NCBI RefSeq assembly: GCF_000732925.1
Contig: NZ_CP008953.1
Span: 62,001 to 126,000 of the forward strand
DNA: 64,000 nucleotides
Reading direction: 5' to 3'
DNA from: Amycolatopsis japonica
Lineage (GTDB): Bacteria > Actinomycetota > Actinomycetes > Mycobacteriales > Pseudonocardiaceae
Part shown: in pieces, positions 8,662 through 18,458 of the stretch
Layout: every line of letters begins with the position of its first letter
How positions within the stretch are numbered: position 1 is the first letter of the stretch
Made by a program: the position numbers and the translations under genes
The notes under the pieces: model-generated
Seen by the model: the letters and a program-made list of their open reading frames with translations, nothing else
Told to the model about the DNA's origin: nothing
Databases searched by the model: none

Positions 8662-10872
8662 GTGGACGACTGGGCCTTGCCGGGTTTCACCGAGCTGGGG
8701 TCGCTGGGCGAAGGTGGATTCGGACGGGTCGTGCTGGCCCGCCACGACGAATCCGCGCAGGTCGTGGCCATCAAATACCTGTACGCGAGGTTCGCCGCCG
8801 ACCCCCAACACCTGGCCGAGTTCCGCCATGAGGCGCAGATCCTGAGCCGCGTTTCGGGGCCGCACATCGCCCGTCTGCACCAGTTCGTGGAGACCCCGCA
8901 AGGCGCCGCGATCATCATGGAAGCCGTTCACGGAATCTCCCTGAAAGAGATCCTCGGCCGCCAGGAGAAGCTCGAACCCGAAGCCGCGCTGGCCATCCTC
9001 AAGGGCTCGCTGCTCGGTCTCGCCGGCGCGCACGCCGCGGGCACCGTCCACCGCGACTACAAACCGGCCAACGTCCTGGTCACCCGCGAGGGGCAGAGCA
9101 AACTCGTCGACTTCGGCATCGCCGTGCTCGCCGGGCAGACCGGGGTCGCCGCGGGCACCCCCGCGTACATGGCGCCCGAGCAGTGGGCGGGCGGCGTCGC
9201 CACCCCCGCGACCGACGTCTATGCCGCGACCTGCGTGTTCTTCCAGTGCGTCGTCGGCCACCGGCCGTACGAGGCTGAGCAGACCGAAGTGCTCCGCACG
9301 CTGCACGAGTACGCCCCGATCCCGTTCGGCGAAGTGCCCGAACCGGTCCGCGACCTCATCGCGCGCGGCATGGCGAAGGATGTCGCCCACCGGCCGTCGG
9401 GCGCGGCCGAATTCGTCGCGGAGCTGGAGGCGTCCGCCAGGAAGGCGTACGGCGAGGACTGGGAGCGCAACGGCTGGCACTGGCTCGCCAAAGGCGCCGG
9501 TGTCCTGGTCGCCCTGTCCCCGTTGGCCCTGCTCGGCGCGGGAACCGCGGCCGCGCCGGTCCTCGCGGGCGGCGGGGTCGCGGCCACCGCCGGCGGCGGG
9601 ATCGCGCTCGGCCTCAAGATCACCGCCGCGGTCGCCGCCGCCACCGCGGTCGCCGTCGGGACGGTCGTGGTGGTCAACACGAACAGCGACGACGAAGCGC
9701 CGCCACGGACGACGACCGTCGCCGCGATGAAGGTCGACCTCCTCACCCGCACCGAGAAGCTCGACGGCTTCGACTTCAACGGGAAGTACGTCCGCATCAG
9801 CGGGTTGAAGGACAAGGCGGTCGAGGAGCGGGTCAACAAGGCGCTGATGGCGCCGATCGACGGCTGGCTCAAGAGCGTCTGGCCGCCGGGCAGCCCGCCG
9901 GAGAAGGAACCCGACGGCGACATCCCGCATATGTCCACCACCGCCGAGGTCCTGCGCCAGGACGACACGCTGATCTCGGTCGTCTACGAACGCTCGGTCG
10001 AAACGGTCCAGCTCGGGAACCACGGCGCCTACGCCGTCCGGACCCTTGTGATCGACCTGGCCGACGGCGACGTGATCCCGACCGCGGGCCTGTTCGCCGA
10101 CGTCGACGGCAACGCCCAACGGATGCGGATGGTCGAGGACCGGATGTACGCCTCGGCCAAGCCTGGCGAGTGTCTCGCCACGCCGCCGTCGGCGCTTGAG
10201 CACCTCCCCGCGGGCGCGATGTCGGACCGGTACACCCAGGACGGGGCGATCGTGCAGGCGGCGCCCGCGGCGAACGGGATGGAGTTCCGCGTCGCCGCCT
10301 TCGCGCTCGGGTACCCGATGGTCTGCAATCCGACCACCGTCACCGTGCCCTACGACCGGCTGCGTGACCTGCTGAGTCCCGCGGTCGCGCACCTGCTCGG
10401 CGGCACGCAGGGCGAAAAGACCAAAGAGGACAACGTCGGCGCCTTCACCATCACCACGCCGGAAAACTGGCGACTGCTCTCCGGCGAACCCATCGAGCGC
10501 TACCTGGTGACCGCCGACCAGTGCACGCAGCCGTTCCATTGCGCGGGCGTGGTCTTCAGCGACAACTCGCGGGTCGATCCGGCCACGCCGGCGTATGAAC
10601 CAGGCAAGCCCTACAACCGATCCACCGGCCCGCGTCCATGTCACTCGCTCGGGGCACCAGGGGAGACGCAGGGGTCACCTGTCCTCCAGACGAAGGAGCT
10701 TCGTTCGATCGGGACGAAGAAGGCGGCCTACGAAGAGTGGCGACTCACGTGTTCCGGCGGCGGTAGCGTCACTCAGCGGGTCTGGTTCCTGCCGAAAACG
10801 CAGCTCGTGATCGTGGACGAGTGGAACACTCCAGGCCTCGACAAGATTTTGGAAGAGGCCCGATGGCAGTGA
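8662..10872 (+). CDS. Receptor-like Ser/Thr protein kinase with DUF3298/RsiV-like extracytoplasmic domain
   Basis: A 736-residue membrane kinase. The kinase domain (about 8-262) has the glycine loop LGEGGFG, Lys38, HRD at 130-132, DFG at 150-152 and the APEQW segment; the catalytic-loop variant HRDYKPAN is notable. Residues about 278-338 form one or two hydrophobic membrane segments rich in Ala and Gly. The outer part begins with a domain resembling DUF3298/RsiV (a repeated [10 protein letters not shown] block, then an [19 protein letters not shown] block) and has a further C-terminal domain. The GTG at 8662 follows GGAGGAA. The next gene is a close tandem paralogue, overlapping by 10 bases. 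It probably senses an envelope ligand. Confidence 0.88.
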   Translation: MDDWALPGFTELGSLGEGGFGRVVLARHDESAQVVAIKYLYARFAADPQHLAEFRHEAQILSRVSGPHIARLHQFVETPQGAAIIMEAVHGISLKEILGRQEKLEPEAALAILKGSLLGLAGAHAAGTVHRDYKPANVLVTREGQSKLVDFGIAVLAGQTGVAAGTPAYMAPEQWAGGVATPATDVYAATCVFFQCVVGHRPYEAEQTEVLRTLHEYAPIPFGEVPEPVRDLIARGMAKDVAHRPSGAAEFVAELEASARKAYGEDWERNGWHWLAKGAGVLVALSPLALLGAGTAAAPVLAGGGVAATAGGGIALGLKITAAVAAATAVAVGTVVVVNTNSDDEAPPRTTTVAAMKVDLLTRTEKLDGFDFNGKYVRISGLKDKAVEERVNKALMAPIDGWLKSVWPPGSPPEKEPDGDIPHMSTTAEVLRQDDTLISVVYERSVETVQLGNHGAYAVRTLVIDLADGDVIPTAGLFADVDGNAQRMRMVEDRMYASAKPGECLATPPSALEHLPAGAMSDRYTQDGAIVQAAPAANGMEFRVAAFALGYPMVCNPTTVTVPYDRLRDLLSPAVAHLLGGTQGEKTKEDNVGAFTITTPENWRLLSGEPIERYLVTADQCTQPFHCAGVVFSDNSRVDPATPAYEPGKPYNRSTGPRPCHSLGAPGETQGSPVLQTKELRSIGTKKAAYEEWRLTCSGGGSVTQRVWFLPKTQLVIVDEWNTPGLDKILEEARWQ

Positions 10873-13142
10873 ACATTCAAGACGTGAGCGACGAGTGGAG
10901 ACTGCCCGGCTTCACGGAGCTGGAGCAGCTGGGCACCGGCACCTTCGGCCGCGTGGTGCTCGCGCGCCAGGACAACACGGGCCACGTCGTCGCGATCAAG
11001 TACCTCTTCTCCCGCTTCGCCGCCGAGCCCGCCTATCTCGACGCGTTCCGCCAGGAAGCCCTGGCGCTGCACCGGGTGACGAGCCCGCACGTCGTGAAGC
11101 TGTACGAGTTCTTCGAGACGCCGCAGGGCGCGGCGATCGTCATGGAGGCGATCAACGGCGTCTCCCTGCGTTCCGTTCTCCAGGCCGAAGGCGCTCTCGA
11201 ACCGGAAGCCGCTCTCGCGGTCCTGAAGGGATCGCTGCTCGGGCTGGCCGCGGCGCACTCCGCGAACGTCGTCCACCGGGACTACAAACCGGCCAACGTC
11301 CTCGTCGCCGACACCGGCGAGAGCAAACTGGTCGACTTCGGCACGGCCGTCCTGGCGGGTGAACGCGGCCCGTCCGTCGGAACTCCCGCGTACATGGCGC
11401 CCGAGCAGTGGTCCGGCGGGCAGGCCACCCCCGCGACCGACGTCTACGCCGCGACCTGCGTGTTCTTCCAGTGCGTCGCCGGGCACCGGCCGTACGAGGC
11501 CGAGCAGACCGAAGTGCTGCGCACCCTGCACGAACACGCACCCATCCCGTTCGGCGAAGTCCCCCAGCCGGTGCACGAGATCGTCGCGCTGGGGATGGCG
11601 AAGGACCCGTCGAAACGACCGGTCGACGCGCTCATGTTCGTCAGTGAACTGGAACGCGTCGCCCGCGCGGGATACGGCGACGAATGGGAACGCAAGGGCT
11701 GGTCGCGGCTGGCGAAGGCGGCAGGCGTGCTCGTCGCGGCGACGCCGTTGGTCCTGCTCAGCGCCGGTACGGCGGCCGCGCCCGGTGTCGCCGCCGCCGG
11801 AACGGGTGCGGCGGCAGCGTCGACCGGCGGGATCGCGGTCGGGCTGAAGATCACCGCCGGGGTGGTCGCGGCGACGGCCGCCGTGGTCGGTTCGGTGGTC
11901 GTCTTCTCCGACGCGAGCACCCCGTCACCGCCACCGCCGACCACGCAGGCCGTCGCGCTCAAGGTCGCCATGAAGACCGAGTCCGGGACGGTGCCCGGCA
12001 CGACCCTCGCCTACACCGGCGACCACCCGGTGGTGACCGGTTCGCCCGATCAAGCCTGGCTCAAGCGGGTCAACGACGCGCTGATGGCGCCGATCGACGC
12101 CTGGAACCGCAAAACCGGCCCCGGCGCCGCCAAGCTGGAGCCGGAACGCGGTCCGTACACGCTGACCACCAAGGCCGACATCCGCTCGCAGAACGAGCGG
12201 TACCTCTCCGTCCGCTACACCAGCGACCTCGTGAACAAACCGCATCCGACCTGGGGGCACGGCCGCGCGACGGTGACGATCGACCTCAAGGAGGGCAAGG
12301 CGCTCACGCCGGCCGAACTGTTCGCCCCCGGGAAGTTCACCGACGAGGGCCTCCGGGAACTGACCGAGGTCCTCTGGCCCGACAAGGAGCAGTGCGGCCC
12401 TCCGAGCACCATTTTCCCGTACCGGCCGCTCCGGGCGGCCGACCTCACCGGAGACCCGAAGGTCTGGCTCGCGTTCGCGCCGACCGCCCTCGAGGTCACG
12501 GCCAACATGACCGACCTGGGCTTCACCACCGCCTGCAGCGTCCAAGACCTCACACTGCCCTACGACAAAGTCGCCGGACTGTTGAACCCCGCCCTTGTCG
12601 ACGGCGTGACCAGCGGAAAGGTGGTCAAAGGCACGTCGTCCGCCCCGCCGGCGCAGGGCGTCACGGACGTCTCGGCCGGAGCGCTCACCCTGCATCTGCC
12701 GCAAGGCTGGTCCGAGGTCTCGCAGGGGCTGGAGAAGGTGCTCGTCGCGCCGGGCTGCCCGGATCCCAAGAAGTACTTCAACTGCAAGTACGTCCTCGTC
12801 ACGGATAACACCCAGCGCTCCGCCGAGCAGCCGCCGTACCGGCCGGGGGAGTTCTACCGGCGCAGCGCGGGCGGCCGGGCCTGCAACGCCGCCGGGCGCA
12901 AGGACCTCCGCCAAGAGGGTGACGCCGCGCGGACGGCTTCCGCCACCGCACCGGTCGGCGGGGCGACGGCGACCTACGAGGAGTGGACGATCCAGTGTGT
13001 TCCTCGTGGACAGACGGGCGGCAGCGGCGAGACGCAAGTGACGCAGCGGATCTGGTTCCTTGCGGACAGGCAAATCGTGGTGATGGACGAGTGGCGGACA
13101 CCGGGCGTCGAAGAACTCCTTCGTACCGCGACGATCTCCTGA
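10863..13142 (+). CDS. Receptor-like Ser/Thr protein kinase, tandem paralogue
   Basis: A 759-residue paralogue of the preceding kinase with the same order: kinase domain ([41 protein letters not shown]), an Ala/Gly-rich membrane region about 290-350, then an outer DUF3298-like domain (VNDALMAPID, VTIDLKEGKALTPAELFAP) and a C-terminal domain ending near QIVVMDEWRTPGVEE. The start ATG at 10863 lies inside the upstream gene behind GGAAGAGG; the GTG at 10884 is an alternative. The kinase halves are much more alike than the outer halves, as expected for a duplication with diverging ligand specificity. Both are probably co-regulated. Confidence 0.88.
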   Translation: MAVNIQDVSDEWRLPGFTELEQLGTGTFGRVVLARQDNTGHVVAIKYLFSRFAAEPAYLDAFRQEALALHRVTSPHVVKLYEFFETPQGAAIVMEAINGVSLRSVLQAEGALEPEAALAVLKGSLLGLAAAHSANVVHRDYKPANVLVADTGESKLVDFGTAVLAGERGPSVGTPAYMAPEQWSGGQATPATDVYAATCVFFQCVAGHRPYEAEQTEVLRTLHEHAPIPFGEVPQPVHEIVALGMAKDPSKRPVDALMFVSELERVARAGYGDEWERKGWSRLAKAAGVLVAATPLVLLSAGTAAAPGVAAAGTGAAAASTGGIAVGLKITAGVVAATAAVVGSVVVFSDASTPSPPPPTTQAVALKVAMKTESGTVPGTTLAYTGDHPVVTGSPDQAWLKRVNDALMAPIDAWNRKTGPGAAKLEPERGPYTLTTKADIRSQNERYLSVRYTSDLVNKPHPTWGHGRATVTIDLKEGKALTPAELFAPGKFTDEGLRELTEVLWPDKEQCGPPSTIFPYRPLRAADLTGDPKVWLAFAPTALEVTANMTDLGFTTACSVQDLTLPYDKVAGLLNPALVDGVTSGKVVKGTSSAPPAQGVTDVSAGALTLHLPQGWSEVSQGLEKVLVAPGCPDPKKYFNCKYVLVTDNTQRSAEQPPYRPGEFYRRSAGGRACNAAGRKDLRQEGDAARTASATAPVGGATATYEEWTIQCVPRGQTGGSGETQVTQRIWFLADRQIVVMDEWRTPGVEELLRTATIS

Positions 13143-13461
13143 CCTGACCTGCGAAAGTCCAAAGTGGAATGAGTATTCATTGGGCCGAATGGCCTAACGT
13201 CTCGTTTCGTTCCCCGTGACCGTTCGGAGACACCGGGTAACACCACTTACCTCCCTCTCACTCGGTTGGCGGCACGGTCGGACTGAAGTCGAATGACCGC
13301 CTACCGACCGGTCACCGATGACAAAGTGCCGCCGATCGCAGCCACTCCCGTTGTCCGGCGCCGCCGCCTCCCCGCCCTGTTAGACAGGTCATGTGCCGCT
13401 TCCACCGAGGTGGCACGGGGATGACGAGCCCTAGGGAAACCAGGTTCGAAGGAGGCGGAAC
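13143..13461. other. 319-base intergenic region, promoter of the gene at 13462
   Basis: No coding sequence is seen. Just behind the kinase stop is a small dyad, AATGA-GTAT-TCATT (about 13170-13183). The end of the region carries GAAGGAGGCGG, the ribosome site of the gene at 13462. No clear intrinsic terminator was found after the kinase gene. Confidence 0.5.
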
Positions 13462-14112
13462 GTGGCGGCTACACCGAACATGGAGAGCTCGACGGTCGCC
13501 GGTGGCGCGAAGCGCAGCCGGTCACTGCCGAGCCGGGTGGTGCCGCCGATCGAACTGCCCGCGAGCGTCGGGGAGCTTTCGCGCAAGGCGGCGGCCCTGC
13601 TCGGCTGGAACGGCATCGTCTTGCCGGAGACCACCGTGCTCGGCCGCAAGATCTGCGTGGTCGCCCGGCTCCGTACCGACGTGCACGCGGAGCGCATCGC
13701 GATGGGCATGGGTCCCGTCGTCGATCGCGCCACCGTCGACACCTGGACATGGCCAGAGCTGGCCGCGACCGCACCCGCGCCGGCCGCCGAGATCATCGGC
13801 GTCCTCGCGGTCGCCCGGCACTGGCGCACCGCGATGGCCTCCGCGGTTCCGTTCGCACGTTACGGCGAGGCCGCGATGGTTCTCCCATCGCCTGCCGTAC
13901 TGACGGAAGACTACGTCGGCAACTGCCTCCCGCGTGCCCGCGCCTACGGGCTCGGCATCGTCACCGCCGACCCCAACGCGGTGGCCGACCTCGACCTCGA
14001 GGGCCACGGCGAGCGCATGATCCTCGACGAGGACCCGGTCTCGCGCCTGGTCAACGAGATCGTCTACGAGCAGCTGCTCCGCGAAACCGAGCTCCCTGCC
14101 GAAGTGGACTGA
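13462..14112 (+). CDS. Conserved hypothetical protein
   Basis: A 216-residue protein I do not recognise. It starts at GTG 13462 behind a strong GGAGG. The first 30 residues are polar and look disordered; the rest is a mix of short hydrophobic strands and helices (KICVVARLRTDV, AAEIIGVLAVARHW, AAMVLPSPAVL) with no signal peptide or membrane segment. The tail is acidic (MILDEDPVSRLVNEIVYEQLL). It stands alone between the kinase pair and a reductase gene, so context gives no function. Good codon structure and the ribosome site support a real gene. Confidence 0.8.
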   Translation: MAATPNMESSTVAGGAKRSRSLPSRVVPPIELPASVGELSRKAAALLGWNGIVLPETTVLGRKICVVARLRTDVHAERIAMGMGPVVDRATVDTWTWPELAATAPAPAAEIIGVLAVARHWRTAMASAVPFARYGEAAMVLPSPAVLTEDYVGNCLPRARAYGLGIVTADPNAVADLDLEGHGERMILDEDPVSRLVNEIVYEQLLRETELPAEVD

Positions 14113-14118
14113 ACGCGC

Positions 14119-14124
14119 TAACGT
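14119..14124 (+). promoter_or_regulatory. -10 hexamer, leaderless type
   Basis: TAACGT ends 7 bases before the ATG at 14132. There is no Shine-Dalgarno. The 19-base gap to the upstream stop leaves no room for a longer leader, so the reductase mRNA may start at or next to the ATG. Confidence 0.45.
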
Positions 14125-14131
14125 CGGGTCC

Positions 14132-14782
14132 ATGCGAGTCGTCATTGCGGGTGGACACGGACAGATCGCGCTGAAGCTGGAGAAGCTGCTCTCCGCGCGC
14201 GGTGATCAGGCGGTGGGGATCGTGCGCAATCCCGATCACGTCGCCGATCTCGAAGCCGCCGGTGCCGAAGCGGTCGTCCTCGATCTGGAAAAGTCCGATG
14301 TGGACGCCGTCGCCAAGGTGCTCGACGGCGCCGACGCCGCCATCTTCGCGGCGGGCGCCGGGCCGGGCAGCGGGACCGCTCGTAAGGACACTGTGGACAG
14401 AGCGGCCGCCGAACTCTTCGCGGCCGCCTCGGAGCGGGCGGGCGTCCGGCGGCATATCCAGGTCGGCTCCATGGGGGCGGACAAAGGGGAGACCGCGGAC
14501 GTCCCGGACGATTTCCGGATCTATCTCAAGGCCAAGAAAGCGGCCGAAGACGACCTGCGCGCCCGCGATCTCGATTGGACGATCCTGCGGCCGGGGCAGC
14601 TCACCAACGACGAAGGCACCGGCGAGATCCTGATCGCCGAGTCCACCGGCCGCGGGCCCATTCCCCGGCAGGACGTCGCCGCGATCCTCGTCGCTCTGCT
14701 CGACAGCCCGTCGACGGCGGGACGCGTCCTCGAAGCGATCTCGGGTGATACTGCTATCTCTCAGGCCTTTTCCGCACTGTGA
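14132..14782 (+). CDS. NAD(P)-binding atypical SDR (NmrA/YwnB-like)
   Basis: A 216-residue single-domain NAD(P)-binding protein. The N-terminal Rossmann motif is VVIAGGHGQIALKL, followed by AAIFAAGAGPGSG and the WTILRPGQL segment typical of NmrA/YwnB-like atypical SDRs. It lacks a classical YxxxK in the usual place, although IYLKAKKAAE could supply the lysine. It may be a flavin- or quinone-linked reductase or a redox-sensing protein; no substrate can be named. It is separated by 19 bases from the gene before and is probably transcribed from its own leaderless promoter. Confidence 0.82.
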   Translation: MRVVIAGGHGQIALKLEKLLSARGDQAVGIVRNPDHVADLEAAGAEAVVLDLEKSDVDAVAKVLDGADAAIFAAGAGPGSGTARKDTVDRAAAELFAAASERAGVRRHIQVGSMGADKGETADVPDDFRIYLKAKKAAEDDLRARDLDWTILRPGQLTNDEGTGEILIAESTGRGPIPRQDVAAILVALLDSPSTAGRVLEAISGDTAISQAFSAL

Positions 14783-14832
14783 AACTTTAGTGTGTGGACG
14801 TAATCCGTCTTTTGACTGAACGGAGAAGGTCC

Positions 14833-15780
14833 TTGCGCGAGGACATCGCGGTCTTCAGTGGCAGCGCCCATCCCGAGCTCGCCGAAGAGATCTGCGCCCA
14901 TCTCGGTGTTCCCCTGCATCCGGTGAAGGTGCAGCGGTTCGCCAACGACTGTCTCGAAGTCCAGCTCGAGGCGAACTGCCGTGAGCGCGACGTCTTCCTG
15001 ATCCAGCCTTTGGTGCGGCCGGTGCAGGAACATCTCGTCGAACTGCTGCTGATGCTGGACGCGGCGCGGGGCGCTTCGGCGAAGCGGATCACCGTCGTCA
15101 TGCCGCACTATTCGTACGCCCGGTCGGACAAGAAGGACGCGCCGCGGATCTCGATCGGCGGCCGTCTCGTCGCCGACCTGATGGCGACCGCCGGCGCCGA
15201 TCGCGTCCTCGCGATGACGCTGCACTCGCCGCAGGTGCACGGGTTCTTCAGCGTTCCGGTCGATCACCTGCACGCGTTGCAGGAACTGGCGAAGCACTTC
15301 CGCCAGTACGACCTGTCCGCGACCACCGTGGTCTCGCCGGATCTCGGCAACGCCAAGGAGGCCGCGCATTTCGCCCGGCTGCTCGGCGTTCAGGTCGCGG
15401 CGGGCGCGAAGCAGCGCTTCGCCGACGACAGGGTCGAGATCAGCTCGGTGATCGGTGAGATCACCGGCCGCGACGTGATCGTCCTCGACGACGAGATCGC
15501 CAAGGGCAGCACGGTGATCGAACTGCTCAACAAGCTCCGGGAACTGAAGCCGCGCTCGATCCGCGTCGCCTGCACGCACGGCCTCTTCTCCAGCGGCGCG
15601 CTCGAGCGGATCGGCAGCCAGCCCGACGTGCTGGAGGTCGTCTGCACGAACACGGTGCCCATCCCGCCGGAGGAGCAGAGCCCGAAACTGCGGGTCCTGT
15701 CGATCGCGCCCGCGCTGGCGGAGGCGATGCGCCGGATCCACAACGGAGAGTCGGTCAGCGCGCTGTTTGAAACGGCCTAA
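14833..15780 (+). CDS. Ribose-phosphate pyrophosphokinase (PRPP synthetase) homologue
   Basis: About 315 residues. It has the two-domain PRPP-synthetase fold: IAVFSGSAHPELAEEIC, PLHPVKVQRFANDC, FLIQPL, HYSYARSDKK (the ATP-contacting loop), AMTLHSPQVHGFF, VVSPDLGNAKEAAHFA and the PRPP-binding segment DVIVLDDEIAKGST. The last differs from the usual DDxxxTGGT loop. I chose TTG at 14833, because GGAGAAGG lies 5-6 bases upstream and the protein then begins like the family; a GTG at 14794 would add 13 poorly conserved residues. It would supply PRPP for nucleotide, His or Trp synthesis, or be a specialised paralogue. It is convergent with and overlaps the oxidase gene by 4 bases. Confidence 0.85.
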   Translation: MREDIAVFSGSAHPELAEEICAHLGVPLHPVKVQRFANDCLEVQLEANCRERDVFLIQPLVRPVQEHLVELLLMLDAARGASAKRITVVMPHYSYARSDKKDAPRISIGGRLVADLMATAGADRVLAMTLHSPQVHGFFSVPVDHLHALQELAKHFRQYDLSATTVVSPDLGNAKEAAHFARLLGVQVAAGAKQRFADDRVEISSVIGEITGRDVIVLDDEIAKGSTVIELLNKLRELKPRSIRVACTHGLFSSGALERIGSQPDVLEVVCTNTVPIPPEEQSPKLRVLSIAPALAEAMRRIHNGESVSALFETA

Positions 15781-17081
15781 ACGGTGCCGAGGACCCGGTC
15801 GAGGTACGTGTTCGTGAAGATCCCGGCCGGGTCCACCTCCTTGCGGACCCGCAGGAAGTCGTCGAAGCGCGGGTAGCGCGAGCGCAGTGTCGCGGCGTCG
15901 AGGTCGTGCATCTTGCCCCAGTGCGGGCGCCCGCCGACCTCGCCGACGATCGACGCGAACCCGGCGAAGTACTCCCGGTAGGGCATGCCGACGAACTGGT
16001 GGATCGCGATGTAGGCCGAGTCGCGGCCGTTGGCGGTCGAAAGCCAGATGTCGTCCGCCGCGGCGACGCGCACCTCGACCGGGAACGCGACCGGGTTCTC
16101 CAGCTTCGGGACGAACGCGCGGAGTTCGGAGAAGACGTCGTGCAGTGCTTCGCGGGGGATCGCGAACTCCGACTCGACGAACCGCACGCCGCGATGGGTC
16201 ACGAAGACGCGATGCGACGTGTCGCTGTACTCGCGGGCGGAGAGGATGTTCGAGGCGAACCGGCCGAGCGGCTGCACGAGTTTCGGCACCGCGCGGCCGA
16301 GACGGCACAGGCCGCCGAACGCGACGTTCTCCGTGACCTCGTAGTCGACGAACTCCTTCAGCCTGCTCAGCGGCCGGTGTTCGCTGCCCGCCGGAAGCCG
16401 GTTGTTGCGCTTGACCAGGGCGTTCTTGCCGTAGGGGAACCAGTAGAACTCGAAGTGGTCGTTCTCGTCGGCGAACTGGTCGAAGCCTTCGAGGACCTGT
16501 TCGAGCGGTTCCGGCCGCTCCTGGGCGGAGAGCAGGAACGACGGTTCACACTGCAGGGTGACCGTGCTGATGACGCCGAGCGCGCCCAGCCCGACCCGTG
16601 CCGCGGCGAAGAGGTCGGGGCGTTCGTCCGCCGAACAGGTGACCACGGTGCCGTCGGCGAGCACGAGTTCGAGCGCGGCGATCTGGGTGGCGATGCCGCC
16701 GAGCCGGGCGCCGGTGCCGTGGGTGCCGGTGGAGATCGCGCCGGCGACGGTCTGCGCGTCGATGTCGCCGAGGTTGGTCATCGCCAGGCCCAGCGCGTCG
16801 AGTTCGGCGTTGAGCTGCTTGAGCGTGGTCCCCGAACGGACCGTGACCAGGCCTTTCGCGACGTCTGCGGAGGCGATCCCCGTCCAGCCGGTCAGGTCCA
16901 TGGCGTCCGAGTTCGCGGCGGCGATCGCGGTGAACGAGTGGCCGCTGCCGAGCGGGCGCAGGCGTCGTCCGTCCGCGGCGGACCGGCTGATCGCTTCGGC
17001 GATCGCGTCCGTATCACGCGGCCGATGCACGCGCAGCGGCGACGCCGTCGCGGTGCCGGCCCAGTTGCTCCACCGTGTCAT
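15777..17081 (-). CDS. FAD-binding D-arabinono-1,4-lactone oxidase / alditol oxidase family protein
   Basis: A 434-residue VAO-type flavoprotein. FAD-domain blocks are RPLGSGHSFT, TLKQLNAELDALGLAMTNLGDIDAQTVAGAISTGTHGTG (cited by its ends) and ALELVLADG; the C-terminal ALO domain ends with GRPHWGKMHDLDAATL, where HWGK is the family hallmark. It oxidises a sugar lactone or alditol with O2, releasing H2O2. Residues 1-20 (MTRWSNWAGT) are the usual start of such oxidases. It is read divergently from the aldolase-like gene at 17171 with 89 bases between, including an 11-bp dyad. Confidence 0.9.
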   Translation of the reverse strand: MTRWSNWAGTATASPLRVHRPRDTDAIAEAISRSAADGRRLRPLGSGHSFTAIAAANSDAMDLTGWTGIASADVAKGLVTVRSGTTLKQLNAELDALGLAMTNLGDIDAQTVAGAISTGTHGTGARLGGIATQIAALELVLADGTVVTCSADERPDLFAAARVGLGALGVISTVTLQCEPSFLLSAQERPEPLEQVLEGFDQFADENDHFEFYWFPYGKNALVKRNNRLPAGSEHRPLSRLKEFVDYEVTENVAFGGLCRLGRAVPKLVQPLGRFASNILSAREYSDTSHRVFVTHRGVRFVESEFAIPREALHDVFSELRAFVPKLENPVAFPVEVRVAAADDIWLSTANGRDSAYIAIHQFVGMPYREYFAGFASIVGEVGGRPHWGKMHDLDAATLRSRYPRFDDFLRVRKEVDPAGIFTNTYLDRVLGTV

Positions 17082-17125
17082 GCGCCCACCTATTCCGAGA
17101 GGCTGTGAGTGCCGAAACAGTAAGT

Positions 17126-17136
17126 GAATAGTATTC
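17126..17136. promoter_or_regulatory. Dyad GAATA-G-TATTC in a divergent promoter region
   Basis: A perfect 11-bp inverted repeat in the 89-base gap between the divergent oxidase and aldolase-like genes. It could be an operator controlling one or both. No regulator gene is adjacent, so the factor is unknown. Confidence 0.3.
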
Positions 17137-17157
17137 GCGTTTCAAGCCCTTCTGTCG

Positions 17158-17163
17158 TACCTT
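17158..17163 (+). promoter_or_regulatory. -10 hexamer, leaderless type
   Basis: TACCTT ends 7 bases before the GTG at 17171, with no Shine-Dalgarno between. It fits a leaderless transcript for the aldolase-like gene. Confidence 0.45.
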
Positions 17164-17170
17164 AGTTCGG

Positions 17171-18355
17171 GTGACCAGTGCGACGGTGTACGACTTGGCG
17201 ACGAAGGACCTGGATCCTCCGTTCGCGATTGTCGACTTGGATGCGTTCGACGCGAACGGCGCCGACCTGCTGCGGCGGGCGGCCGGGAAGCCGATCCGCG
17301 TGGTCAGCAAATCCGTACGCTGCCGGTACCTGCTCGAACGTGTTCTCGCGCGGCCCGGCTTCGAAGGTCTCATGTGCTACTCGCTCGCCGAAGCCGTCTG
17401 GCATGTCGAGCAGGGGACGTCCGACGACATCGTGGTGGCGTACCCGACCGCCGACCATGGCGCGCTGCGGCGGTTGGCGGCGAACGACCGGGCGCGGGCG
17501 GCGATCTCGATCATGGCCGACTCGCCCGAACATCTCGACCTGGTCGATGCCGCGCTGGGGCAGGGGCATCCCGAAATCCGGGTCTGCCTGGAACTCGACG
17601 CTTCGTGGCGGCCGCTGCCCGGAGTGCACATCGGCACCAGGCGCTCGCCGGTGTTCAGCCCGCGGCAAGCTGCGGATCTGGCACGGACCATCTTGTCCCG
17701 CAAGGGTTTCCGGCTCGTCGGGATGATGGCGTACGAAGGTCAGATCGCCGGGCTCGGCGACGCGGCCGGCAGCGGGGCCAAGAACTCCGTCATCGGCTGG
17801 ATGCAGCGAAAGTCCATTGTGGAAATCGCGAAGCGCCGTGCGGCCGCGGTCCGCGCCGTCCGGGCGCTGGCGGATCTGGAGTTCGTCAACGGCGGCGGCA
17901 GCGGCAGCGTCGAATCGACCGGCGCCGAAGCGGCCGTCACCGAAATCGCGGCGGGCTCCGGCCTGATCGGGCCGACCCTTTTCGACGGCTACGCGCACTT
18001 CTCGCCGCGCCCGGCCGCGATGTTCGCGCTGCCCGTCGTCCGGCGCCCCGCCCCGAAGGTCGCGACGCTCTTCTCCGGCGGCTACATCGCTTCGGGCCCC
18101 GCGGAGTCTTCGCGGCTCCCGAAGCCCTACCTGCCCGAAGGCCTTTCGCTACTCGGCTTCGAAGGCGCCGGCGAAGTCCAAACCCCCGTCTCCGGCGAAG
18201 CGGCCCGCCACCTCCGCCTCGGCGACCGCGTCTGGCTGCGCCACGCGAAGGCCGGCGAACTCGCCGAACGCTTCACGCACTACCACGTCGTCGTCGGCGA
18301 CCGCGTCGACCGGACCGTCCCCACCTACCGAGGCGAATCCCAAAACTTCGGCTGA
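17171..18355 (+). CDS. PLP-dependent amino-acid deaminase/aldolase (D-threonine aldolase / alanine racemase N-terminal fold)
   Basis: A 394-residue protein of the D-threonine-aldolase/D-serine-dehydratase type. The N-terminal PLP barrel starts with PFAIVDLDAFDANGADLL, and the probable Schiff-base lysine is in RVVSKSVRCRYLL. A metal/PLP-phosphate region FVNGGGSGS and the C-terminal DLGDRVWL-like block (RLGDRVWLRHAKAGEL) with HYHVVVGDRV follow. It would cleave or deaminate a beta-hydroxy D-amino acid. It is divergent from the flavin oxidase, a pairing whose meaning is unclear. The start GTG appears leaderless. Confidence 0.85.
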   Translation: MTSATVYDLATKDLDPPFAIVDLDAFDANGADLLRRAAGKPIRVVSKSVRCRYLLERVLARPGFEGLMCYSLAEAVWHVEQGTSDDIVVAYPTADHGALRRLAANDRARAAISIMADSPEHLDLVDAALGQGHPEIRVCLELDASWRPLPGVHIGTRRSPVFSPRQAADLARTILSRKGFRLVGMMAYEGQIAGLGDAAGSGAKNSVIGWMQRKSIVEIAKRRAAAVRAVRALADLEFVNGGGSGSVESTGAEAAVTEIAAGSGLIGPTLFDGYAHFSPRPAAMFALPVVRRPAPKVATLFSGGYIASGPAESSRLPKPYLPEGLSLLGFEGAGEVQTPVSGEAARHLRLGDRVWLRHAKAGELAERFTHYHVVVGDRVDRTVPTYRGESQNFG

Positions 18356-18458
18356 TCCGCGCAACCCCACCCCCCACCCGTCCCTGGGGGGCGCGCCCCG
18401 CACCAGCGTATCGGGAGGGGGCGACGGGGGACGGGGTTCGGTGGAGTGAGGGGCGAGG

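Noticed and set aside
18356..18440. Possible replication origin around the DnaA boxes
   Set aside because: No dnaA, dnaN, gyrB or parAB genes and no AT-rich unwinding region nearby.
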